Shown: one piece after another, positions 1-12,500 of the stretch
Position numbering within the stretch: position 1 is the first letter of the stretch
How the letters are laid out: each line of letters begins with the position of its first letter
Source: Bolinopsis microptera
Lineage: Eukaryota > Ctenophora > Tentaculata > Lobata > Bolinopsidae
Length of the DNA: 64,000 nt
Direction of reading: 5' to 3'
Assembly (NCBI RefSeq): GCF_026151205.1
Contig: NC_087079.1
Coordinates: 12,852,945-12,916,944, forward strand
Program-made: the position numbers and the translations under genes
The notes under the pieces: generated by a model
Database searches by the model: none
Told to the model about the DNA's origin: nothing
Seen by the model: only the letters and a program-made list of their open reading frames with translations

Positions 1-546
1 CCTTTTATCCTTTAAGTCAATTGATGTCAGTTTAGTTTAGATCTATCGTCATTGGGAGCCCACCCAACTGAGATGAACTGTAAACTGACCTGGGTCTTGG
101 AGTTTTTCTGTCCTTTATTAGCGAACTATTGGGATTTTTCTTGCTGTATTCGTGGTTATTAGAATTTCACAGTGCGTTGATGAGTCTTGGGAATTCAGAT
201 GTTTTAAGATTTTGATGTTTAGTATATTTTCTGCTATTTTGATTTGTTAAATAATGTGCCGAGCTGAAGTGTATGTTTCAGTTGATTTAATGTTATAACC
301 AGCTTGTAAATTGTTACTATCTTTGTTTTAAGACAAACTATATAATTGTCTTATCTGTATGCTCCAATTTTCTTCGCCTCATTAAACAAATTTCCTTTCG
401 TTACAATTCAATGTTACAATTTTCTTATGATGACATCGAAGTGATTTCCCGATAATTTTAAAAACTAATGTTTATAGAGTTGAACATCATGTGAGGGAAT
501 TAAGAGGCTCTCAGAGTAAAGATAACCAAGTCACACATCCAGTCAG
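1..546. other. Non-coding DNA upstream of the first recognised UPF2 exon
   Basis: I see no coding region here. The UPF2 frame runs back to an in-frame stop at 523-525 with no ATG, and a splice acceptor at 545-546 explains this. The stretch is therefore probably an intron, with the first exon(s) and the start codon upstream of the window or too short to recognise. Confidence 0.5.
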
Positions 547-3500
547 TTTATACACTCATCAACCCTGGAGTCTTCAATCGTGGAATCCACCGAGGCCGAG
601 GCCGAGGAGAATACTCCTGCAGGTCAGTGTACTTCGCGGATAATTTTATTAATTACTTCGCAATCATACTGTTACTTACTTTTGTAATTTAATAGTCCAG
701 GAATCCCGTTCTTTAAAGATTGTGCTCAGCTTCCTTTCTGGTTCTGTAATCATTTCTAATCTGCTGTCGACTCTAAAGAGTGTAACAACACCATTGACTA
801 GGTTGGGAGGACGGTGAAGATGCCCGAGATAGAGAGGATGAATCTAAAGCTATAGAGTTCGAGAGAGCTGCTGAGGCTAGACACTCGGAGAAGGTTGCCT
901 CCCGTCAGATGAACCTTGATGCTAAAGGTAAATACAGCTCTTTAACAGAATCAAAACATACCGTATTGGTAATTTTAGTATAATAATGAGGAAAGAGTCG
1001 CAATTTCTGGTCAGATCATAGCTTATTTGAAAGAAACACGTACTAGCAAGTTCTTTTGACCTTCGTTATGTTTTTTTACATTAATTTATTAAGCAAAAGT
1101 AACATTTAGGTTTTATTTTCAGCGCACCACCCGCCTGATTCCTTCTTCAGAAGTCTAGACAGCTCGGTGAAGAAGAACAGTGTGTTTGTCAAGAAACTCA
1201 GCTCGCTTACCGAACAGAGCAGAGACAAGTTGGTATCTGATCTGAACTCGCTTAATCTCACCAAGTATATCGAGGAGGTGGTCAATGCTATCTGCTCAGC
1301 TAAGTTGAAGGTTAGTTTTATAATGACGGTTAGATAAATTTGAATTGAGTATTAGATTACAATTCAGATTATTCTGTATTAGCTGAAATTAGAGTATTGT
1401 ATTATATACCAGCTGTTTTTATTCGGATGTACATTTTTTATAGAATGATCGTATATTCTTCAATTTTGAGGATAATCGCATTCCTTACCATTCTCTCCTC
1501 TCTATCAGATGCAAGACATGAACTGTGCCATACACCTCTGCTCGCTTCTCCACAGAAGGTACAGTGACTTCTCTCTACTCCTCCTGAAAACTCTGCAACA
1601 TGCTCTCAACAACCTCCACAAAGATGATAAGGTAATACTTTAAAGTTTAAATTACCTCAATTTTAAGGTATTACCTAATTTTAATAGGGTATTACAGCGC
1701 GATTTTATAATTATTTCCCACGTCTAACCCGCGACTGTCTTGGGAATCTTTCTTATAGAAGTATAGAAATTATTGTAATGGTCGCATTTTAAATAATTTT
1801 TAATGTAATAAGCAACGGATATGCTTGGTTGAATTAAGTTCTGTTAAATATAGATAATTAATTAATTAGCTAATTAATTAATTACCCGATTGTGCCAGGT
1901 ATCAAGAGTTCGTATAGAGCTGCGTTTACTTGGACAAATGTTAGTTCTGGGGATCATCACCGATCAGAAGGAGGGCTTCACTCTTCTTCATAACACACTC
2001 TGCAAGATCGTCGAGAACGATAAGGTTCGTTAATGTCAATTAACGGGTAATTTGTTAAATCCTAGTAAATCGTTTTGTAGCCTTGATGTTTAGAATATTA
2101 ATCGTGGTAGTGTATAACAACATTAAATCTTGTTATAATATAATAAATTATGTTTTATTTTTACCGTACTTTTTTAATTAAACAAAGTAAGTAAGTAAAG
2201 TGTTGAGGGCTTAATAAAGGTCTGTTCTAATCTCGGTTCAATGAAACACTTGGTTACATATGCGTTTTTATTAGACTTAATTATAAATATTTTCAGGACA
2301 AGTTGGAGTTTTTACCGGCGATGGTGTCCTTTGTTAAACACTGCGGAGTAGACATTCTGGGAGTCCAGTCTACCAAAAACAGGTTGGTTTATGGTCTACG
2401 GGAATCTTAAACCACGTGACCCCCCCCCCCCCCCCACGTGACCCTCTTCCACAACTAACGACGTGATAATACCGTGTCCCACTCCACCGATAATCATTTT
2501 CACATTCCACTTACACCGATAATCATTTTCACATTCCTTTCTCCTCTCAGGCAGCTGATAGAGCAACATAACATCACAGTTCCTGCCATAAAGATACTGT
2601 CAAAAGATAAGCAGCAGATATTTGCTGATCTCCTGAAAGAGTACAGCTCTGCTGTGATATTATCTCTGGTTAGACTCCACAACAAGCTCATGAAGTGCCT
2701 CAAGCACAACAAGAAAACTCTGCTAATGAAAGGTGAGACTTTCAACCTAATTCACTGTGATGTTGTTTTTTGGTTTTTCTAGATATTTCACTCGTTATTG
2801 TTGATGTTTCAACCATTTTGTGGGATTCGCTGGCTTGAAAAACTAAAACTTGAAGCATTGACTAAAGTTTGATGATATTGGCGTGTCGCCGTGTCTAATA
2901 CCCTCCACTCTTCAGGTGAAATTTCTGCGGAGAAGATAGAGCTATCAGAGAAGCTAGCTGCTCAGCACAGCAAACTCCTGATGAACGCCACCACACTCGC
3001 GGAACTGCTCGACATTATCATACCCGACCTGCCCAACTTGCAAGCACTGGATGACGATGAAATGGACTGTAACTCTCCTGCTAACGCTAACTCTGATGTT
3101 AGTGTTGTTGGAATGTCTTGTGATAAATTCTAGATTTTAACTACATTTTTGAGATGTTTGTAAAACTGTTTGTTATGTTGTATATTGCTGCTTCTATCCA
3201 AGTTGTTCTAAACCATAATTCAAGTTTAAAAGTTGGAGCTAACTTTCAATATGAATATTTATGATATCTCTATGTATTGGCTGGCTGTAAAATTTAAAGC
3301 TTGTTTTATTAAAATTTGTTTTATTTTGTCCTCTTGTAAGACCGATTTTTTCATCAGTTGGGTGACATAAGTTTGTGGGAGGATGAGGACCAGAAAACAT
3401 TTTACCGAGATATTCTGGACCTGACTGGAATTGTACCTCAAATACTTTACAAAAGTAAGTTTTACAAAAGTAACTTCACAAAAGTACTTCACAAAAGTAA

Positions 3501-6500
3501 GTTTTCAAACATAGAAATTTTTCTTATAAAGGATTTTTGTAGCTCTATATAATATTAACCCTATAAAGCGCTATAAAACGTTGTTCCCAGAGGATAAAGC
3601 GAAGGCTGATCAAAAAGCCAAAGAAGAGGAAGAATCTAAGAAAAAGGAAGAGGAAGAGAAGGATAAGGATAAGGATAAGGATAAGGAAGAAGAGAAGGAG
3701 GAAGAAATAACTGAAGAGGTTTTGGAGGAAGAGTTCAAGAAACTGAATATCGAGGAGGAAGATGATGATGGTATGTGGCTTCAGTATAATATTGAATCAG
3801 TAGTTGCTTGCCAATTGTCCTTCTTCATTTACCTTATCTGGTGTTATTTCATCATTGCATGGTTTAAGTAATTATCTCAGATGAGGAGGAAGAGGAGATT
3901 GTTGTAACGGAGACGACACAAAACGCCAACAACAAAGAGGACCCTGATGGGTTTGGAACCAGCACTATTACTATCAGTAATAAGGCTATGATGGAGAGTT
4001 TCATTGCCAAACTCTCCAATATTAGCAACCGTGATCTTGTTAACGAGGTGATTATTGGGCTGTTAAGAATTCTGTACAGTTTTAGGACGAGACATTTTAG
4101 GAATGAGAATCCAATGTTAGTGACCTTTTGTATTATCTATTATTGTATCTTAGGTTGCACAAGAGTTCTGTTTGAAGTTGAACACCAAAAGTAACCGAAA
4201 GAAGCTAGTGAGGGCACTGTACGGTGTATCAAGAAACAGGTTTTTTAGAATTGACACTTCCACGCTCTTTTGCTAAGGGGTCGTTCACACATTACGTAAT
4301 CAGCTGAGGAGGGGGGGGGGGGGTTTCCAAATGATTACGTTAATGTAATTTTGACACAATAGCTATGTGTAAAACTGATTACGGAGCGGGGGGGGGGGGG
4401 GGGAAAAATGTTCCAAAAAGTGACTGCGTAATATGTGAACGACCCCTAAGAAGAAATATTGTGTTCTACTACCCGCTTGTGAGCTGTTCACAGTGAACAA
4501 CACAACATATTTCACTCGTCCTAGTCTTTAATTTTAATTCATCAGGTTAGATCTGTTGCCTTTCCACGGCCGCCTAGTCAGAACTCTGTCCCCTATCTTA
4601 CCTGATATCCCAACGGACTTGTTCACCCTTCTGAAGAAAGAGTTTATCTATCATGTAAGATAATATTGAACAGTTTATCTAACCATATTTCTTTAAAACC
4701 CAGTTTTGAGAACATAGACTTAATCTTAACGTGGCACGAGGAAGGCTAAAGGGTCTACTATAGATTTTTGTGGAACGCGCGGTGACGCTGCTATACACAA
4801 ATGCTCTTTTGTCGATTTTGAAGTTTTCTTTCGCGCCGCGCGCACGTATATTATTTTCACATTTTTTGAGGAATTCAGACAAAGCTTGTTTCAACTTTCA
4901 AGTCTGATCAATTCCGCAATTAATTGAATGCCATGTTCCGCAATGTTGTTCATGAAGCACTTTCACTTCGTGTAATGATAGAATTAAAGTAAAAACTAAC
5001 TGAGTAAACAATTCGTAAATCCCAAATTCTCAGTTAAGGAAGAAAGATCAGAATAACCTTGAGACAAAAGTGAAGAATATCCGATTTATTGGGGAACTCT
5101 GCAAATTTGAGATGTGCGAGAATTCGGATGCTCTCTGGTGCCTACGAGTTTTGCTAGGTAACTACCATCGTATTTAGTTCACCCAATTTAATGTGATACA
5201 TAGTCTACTGAAATTGAGTTCCTTGTTAGGGCCATAGCATTTGATATCATCATGAATCAGATATTAATAACAGTTCATACATCATCATTTATCCTGCTGA
5301 ATTGATCAGACAGTGAAATTTGATTGATTTGAAACTTTTACAAATAGTACATTATACAATACAGCAAAGAGAATTAAAAATATACGACATTATTATCATG
5401 AGGCATTAGTAGGGTAAAAGTTGTAGTCCATATTGTATAAATACTAAAAGCATGGTTAAGTGGTACAAGTTCTGGGGGTATACGTATTACAAGTAATAGT
5501 TCTACTCCCAGACTCACTAACACCACCTCCATCTAAACACACAAATGTATCTAAAACACGCAAATTTAGAATTATCAAAATAAATACATAATGTATCCAT
5601 GACCTGACTCATATTGCGCCAAAAATTGCGCGCGTATCATCACACAGCGATTAAAAGCAAGATTACAGTCGGATATAAAGTTTGCGTAATCCAGTTAAGT
5701 ATATTAACTGAGGACTGCACCAGGGTCAAATCATGGTGACAGAACGTAAATGTTATTTAATATTATTTAATTTGACCAAAACCCATAATCATGGGTAGAG
5801 TGAACCGCTGCCAGTGTCTCTCTTTTCCAAACAAAAGAAAATGATATTAATTTGAGGAACCGTCCGCAAATGCAAATTGATACCGAGAATGAAATCGGTC
5901 GCTCGCTTTTCCCATTCAATAAGCTTTATTACAATACGTAAGCCGTGAATGAATGGGAAAAGCGAGCGACCGATTTCATTCTCGGTATCAATTTGCATTT
6001 GCGGACGGTTCCTCAAATTAATATCATTTTCTTTTGTTTGGAAAAGAGAGACACTGGCAGCGGTTCACTCTACCCATGATTATGGGTTTTGGTCAAATAT
6101 CATCTCTTTTTGACTATAATGTCAGGATAATTTACACAGTCGAAACTTAATAAGGAGGTAATTTCAACGATTTCGAAATTTTACCTTTGAAAACGTTTCC
6201 TTGTGTTTAGGTAGGCATATCTGTCAATAACAGACTGAATATAGCACTTTTTACTCATTCAAGTTGGCATTAAATTCATATATAATGCCATTTTAATATC
6301 GTGGGAAAGCAGAATATATTCGAAATCACGAATGAGCAAAATTCTCACCTTTCGCACGTGCAAACTTTGAGCGGACGTTGCGTGCGCATAAAATATTGAA
6401 TCACCATAAATTTTTGCATAGTGTTATTTAATATATAGTTTGATAAGCATGAAAAGTTTCAGAAGATTTCAAAAAGAACTTGGATCACAACGGGACTCCA

Positions 6501-9500
6501 AAGTTGGTAAAAATCGTGAAAATAACAATTTTTAGTGATTTTAGCTATTTTAAATGAATTTGGGCGTGTCCCCACGTGTGCAACTTTTCGATTTTCAACT
6601 TTAAAACTAGCCTATAACACAATTTAGACCTTTAGGAAGCAAAATTGAGCTCCACAACCCAAGGGATGGCCCAACACCAGAGAATACTAATTCACAACTT
6701 TTGTGTTTTTATAAAATTATTCTTCAAAAAAGCACAAACTTCAATAGCGAATATCTTTATGAAGGAGCAAGGTAGGAAAACTTTCCGGTAGATTTTCAGA
6801 ATGCTTGAACAATTATCTGAGATGAAAATGTCCTCAGATTTTGAATAAAATTACTCCTTAATGCTTTAAAATCGATTTGAAAAGTTGTTATTTTGTCAAA
6901 AATCAAGTTTTAAAAACACTTAAATTGATGACGTCATCAAGTGATGATGATGACGATAAATTATTTTTCGATATAATGTAAACTAAAGTATAAACAATTA
7001 TCTTTAAAACCTGTGGTTCGAAATGACTGTATCTTTTATACTTTTGAATCTACGGACACTTAAATGTAGGCTACAATTTACTGCAAAAGCGTCTATACAT
7101 ATATACTTATATATATACATATATAGCTTCACGACAATCTGTTGTAAAACAGGGGTTCCAGAAAACCCACTTCCCGATACTCCTGCAACATGAAATTTTT
7201 TTTACAGTCGATTTGGACAAGGTCTAGACGCTCTGCAAAGTTTCAGATCTCTAACTCGATTTTAACATGGTTTTTAAGGCACCTGAATATGGCGATTTTG
7301 GGTTTTTTACCTAATTTCGTATAACATGCTGGCGCGTATTTTGCGCAAATTTCTTAAAAACCTCCACATAACTATTTCTTATTCCTGTCATCTTTAACAT
7401 CGAATTAGAATGTTTTGAACTTAAATATACCTGCTGAACTACTTTCGATGAGTCTTAATGCCTGGAAAACAATAAAGGGGATATAATAGTATAGGGGGTA
7501 CATAGTGTTGTGAATATAAGGGCAACGGTTATGCTTGCCAGCATTGTGATAGATTTCTTTTTATATTATAGTTGTTATATTCAGTATCGTGACCGATCTA
7601 TCAGTGGCGGGGGCCCACATATAAATATCATTTGCACTCATTAACTTAGTCAGGGTCTGTCAATTTGTCCCAAAAGTGTTTTGCCAGGTTTGCCTTAAAA
7701 GTTCCGGCATCACTTATCTCTTTAAGGTCAGTTGGTAGGTCATTCCAGACACTGTGTGTTCTGAAGAAGAAGCTTCTCTTAAAGGAGTGAGCTTTTGCTT
7801 CCACAGTACACTTCAGGGAAAGGTGGTCGTGTCTGTTCTGTCGCCTCTGGTTGATATCAGGCATTTGAGATGTATCAACTTCATTATATCTCGAGGGTTG
7901 CCTTATGTTTGAACGCAACCTACCCTGTTCACTGGTTGTTATCGGGGTTAAATAAGGTGGGAGCTTCAGAACAGATTGATCATTGTATATCTGATGGAAT
8001 AATAGTAAGTCTGTGTATTCAAACTTCAGCTCCATTGGCAACATGTCTAGCTCTCTTAATCGAGCCAAGTATTCTAAGTCATTATAGTGATGATCCTGTT
8101 CGCCAAGGATCCACTTAACTGCTCTGCGCTGAATGTTTTCAACTTTGTTATTCAAGACAACACTTGTTGGTCTCCAGACAACACTGCAATTTTCGAAAAG
8201 GCTCCTAACCAGCGCTAGATAGAATGCCCGTTTTTGTTTACGGTCGTTAATAAACCGTAGAGTTCTTTTCATTAGACCTAGACGAGAACTAGCTTTCGTA
8301 CAAAGGTTGACTATGTTCTCCTCCCACTTAAGGTCAGTTCTAACAAAGACCCCAAGGTCTTTTTCACTCTGGACGAAGTCTAGTGCCGTTCCATCTAGGG
8401 TATAGACAAAGAGCTGGAAGGGGAAAAAACTCAAAATTCCCTTTTCACTCATTTTGCTAGATATAGAGAGCACCTTGCATTTATTTGGGTGAAACTTCAT
8501 TTTGTTTCTTACTGCCCAGCAATGCAGGGCGTCTATGTCTGCTTGTAGGATCTCATGGTCTCTCCAGCCCGTGATTTTACGCCATATTTTGGTGTCATCA
8601 GCGTATAGGGCTATCTTTGTACCTTCACTTACGCATTCTGACATGTCGTTAATAAAGAGTACAAAGAACAGAGGTCCTAAAATGGAGCCTTGGGGAACCC
8701 CAGATTCAACATTCTTAAGTTCTGAGTGGGATCCCCCAATTATAACACACTGTTTGCGGTCTTTAAGATAGTTCATAATGAACTTCAACAGTGTACCATT
8801 AATTTCAAATTCCGATTTTAATTTCTTTAGGATGACATCATGGTTAACTGAGTCAAAGGCCTTGGCAAAGTCAAAGTATACCACATCAGTTCTGACATTA
8901 TCGTTGATAGACAGAGAGAGACAGTCTATATACCCGACCATTTGTGTAGTACAAGACCTCTGAGGAAGAAAACCATGTTGGTTGTCATGTATTTTATGCT
9001 GGCATTTTGCCAACAGTTCATCTCTCACAATTTTTTCAAAAATTTTCATTACAAGGCTGGTGAGAGAGATTGGCCGATAATTTTCAACTAGAGTTTTGGG
9101 GCCTTTCTTATGCACAGGTACTACGTTAGCCAATTTCCACTCAGATGGTATCTGACCTATGTTATATGAGATTTTAAAAAGGCTCGAGAGTGGATATGCA
9201 ATACTATCTCTACAGTTCTTTAAAATTTTGCCATGGATACCATCTGGACCAGCAGCTTTATTAACATTGACATCTTTTAGAATTTTTCGGATTCTGCTGG
9301 TACTGAACTCAATGTCGTTTACTGAGTCATTACTATAATCAATATCAACATCATAATTACTCGCTTCGGAAAACTGTGCAGCAAAATATTCATTGAACAT
9401 TTCAGCTTGGTCTAAGTGATTGTTTCTAAATCTGCCGTTATAGTTTACTGTTCCTGGTATGCGAGTAGATTTTGATGTCGATTTGACATGTTTCCAGAAT

Positions 9501-12500
9501 TTCTTTGATATAAGAGCTGGATCATCATCATCATTCAAATTTGATATCATTTTTTGGTCGACCAAATTTTGAAAATCTTTTCTACATTGTGAGAACTTTT
9601 CATAGTCCTCAGCTAGGCATGATCTTTTAGATTTGACTCGTAGTTTTTCTTTTTTGAGACACAGCTGATAAGTGTCAGAGTCAAACCAGGGTGGCTGATC
9701 CTTATCTGATATCGTAATAGTTGGGATTCGGTTGTGTATGTGATGGAACAGGATTTTCTTAAAACGGAACCATCCTGTTTCTGCATCACAGTTAAGGTGA
9801 TCATCCCATCTAACTGATTTCAGATCATTGTTCAGGCCGATCCAGTCTGCTTTTTTGTAATTTAAGATTTTTCGTTTGGTGACCTTCTTTCTAAACTTCA
9901 TTTTAGCACTAAAAGTTATTCCAAAGTGATCTGAGGAGCATATCTCATTTTTCCCCAGGACCGCCAAATTTTCAACAACACTTATCATATTACAGAAGAG
10001 AAGATCGAGGACCTTCCCTTTATCATGAGTGGGTTGGTTTATCATTTGTGTTAAGCCTAGGTCATTAAACAGATCTATAAAACGGCCACCAAGAAGTGTG
10101 GGGGACACACCGTCTGACCAGTTAACTTCAGGTAGATTGAAGTCCCCAACTACAAAGTGGGCCTTAAACTTTCTCCGTCCTACCACATTTCTGAGGTGTT
10201 TCTCAATTTCATTAAAATTATTTTCACCAAGGGTGCCAACTCTGTAGCAGGCAGTTATGCAGTAGCATGAGTTGTTTGATTTTAGGCTGACTGAGATCAT
10301 TTCAGCCCTAGAGCTGACATCAATCTTGTCATTTTCAATACTGATGCCAGTCTTGACTGCAATAAGGACTCCGCCCCCTTCCTTCGAAACTTAATTGGGT
10401 TATCAGGATCCGGGGGGTGGGATCTTTTGGATCTATCCTTCCGATATATCTTGTAGATGCTATCAGGGAGGATCTCATTTTCCAGGTGCTCTTTTGAAAG
10501 CCAAGTCTCAGTCAGAACAATAACATCAGGCTTGTCTTCATAGATCTTAGATTGGAGCTCTAGTAGTTTACCAGCATCAAGCGGCATGTTTTTAGATGCT
10601 AGGCCACTAAAGGGGACAAGCCCTCTCAAATTTTGGTACATTACCTTTAGATGACTGAGGTTATTGTTATCAACTGGACCTGGGTTAAGTATGCTTGTAT
10701 TACAGATAACAAGCAAAACTAAGTTCAGAATGGTCGTCCAGATGGTGAACATGTTACTTAGGAACTGATGTCCACTACACTTAGCGGAAGAGTAACGTCT
10801 GGGACAACCATACTTCACTATCCATAGGGCTATTCCATTTTGTTTCTTTGAATAGATGATCATTAGGACTACAAGATTTGCACTGTTCATAAGGCAGTCC
10901 CAGTCATTGGTCAGGTGTAGTCCGATCTTGTACGAGCGATGCATACGAAATGTTTGGTCTGAGTATTCACTTGCTGTTTCAATGGCCCCCGCCAATAACA
11001 GACAGATCATATACACATATACAACAATCACTACTCCATAAATCATCTTTAAAATAGCACTTTTCTCTATAGTGGTAATTGAATCTATATTTAATTTAGC
11101 ATTGCATTTGACTTTGGGAGAGTATAGACCAATCACTGTTCTGTGTTGTAAAAACGTGACTCCCATAAATTAGTTTAAAACTCAAAGTTAAATGGAGACT
11201 GGAAAATATGTACTGAATTATACTCTGTTAAAGAAGCAAGAAGTTAATGAATTAAAATATTGTCAATTAATAAATATGGGAACAAATATGAGAGCATTGT
11301 TAAGCTATAATGTTCGTTAAAAATGAAAGAGTTCTCTGAATTCTATAAGTTGAACATGTTACAAGATGACTACCTAGGTTGGTTAGCAACGCCAATAAGA
11401 ACTTTAGCTAACACACTGGTTCCAACAGGATTAAGATGGATACCATCCCTGTTAAACATATTAAAATCTAAAAGCCACATAGTAGGTGTCTTCTTTAGGA
11501 AAAAAGAGAAAAAGTCAACAAATCTTATACTTTCTTTCTTACACATCTCACTTAATAGGTCATTAAACTTATGCATATTTCTAATATGTGTAAGATAACT
11601 TGCCTTCCTAGGGACAAGTGAAAAGAAATTAATCTTAGCTGCAGGAAATACCTGTTTTGTTAGGATTATAAGGTCATTAATGTCTTCAAATATGCGTTTT
11701 ATGTCAGAGTCTACAATCAAATTTTCAACATCATTTCCCCCGACTTGAAGGAACACAGTGGAAACATTAGATGTATTAAATTGCTTGGCACACTTTTCAA
11801 CTTCGTTATAAATGTCACAAGCGTGTGCTCCAGACCGGGAGATAACTTTAAAAATTTTTCCACGCCTGGAAAGTGTTTCAGTTTTCAAGCTCTTGACGAG
11901 GGAGCTGCCAAACACAAAGGTATCAGGGTATGTGGCATCTTTGGAGGTGCTGGTTGCAGGGGAGGTTTTCGGTTCTGCAGAGGAGGGGAGGAGGATGGGG
12001 GAGGAGGATGGGGGAGGAGAATGGATAGCAGGAGGGGCTTCTTTAGGTGGGAGCAGACGTCGGAAGGTGACACTGTAACGGACTCCCCTTTCTTTCTGTA
12101 CATCTTTGTCTCCAGCAAGTATTTCATGGTAAAAAGATTGCTGGAAACCAGGCAACATCGTGAATATGCTCCCGGGAGTAAGAGTAAGGTACTTGACGGA
12201 TTTCTTTTTGTCAAGGGAAATGTTCATTTTCCGAGTTGCACCAATCGAGAGTGTTGATATTGGTGCACCTGAATCGAGGCCTGCTTCATCATCCTTGTGG
12301 GGAGGAAGGCAACACAGATATGAGCTGTACTTGTTAACTAACATGGAGTTATACTCTGTTCCTAGTGTTAAGTTAACAGTCTTCAGCAGTTTATCCATGA
12401 TGGTGTTGGGTTGGATAGAGACTGGTGAGAGGGCAGCAGATCTTCGATTGTATGCGTATCGTTGGCTGCCGTACAGGAAGGTATCTGGGCTTAAATTTGT

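Noticed and set aside
3358-3552. Full ORF reading through 3455-3552 as coding
   Set aside because: Only 3358-3454 matches UPF2; the rest follows a good splice donor and is intron.
11745-12257. 170-aa ORF on the + strand opposite LINE ORF1
   Set aside because: Gly/Arg-rich antisense shadow of the Pro/Ser linker in ORF1.
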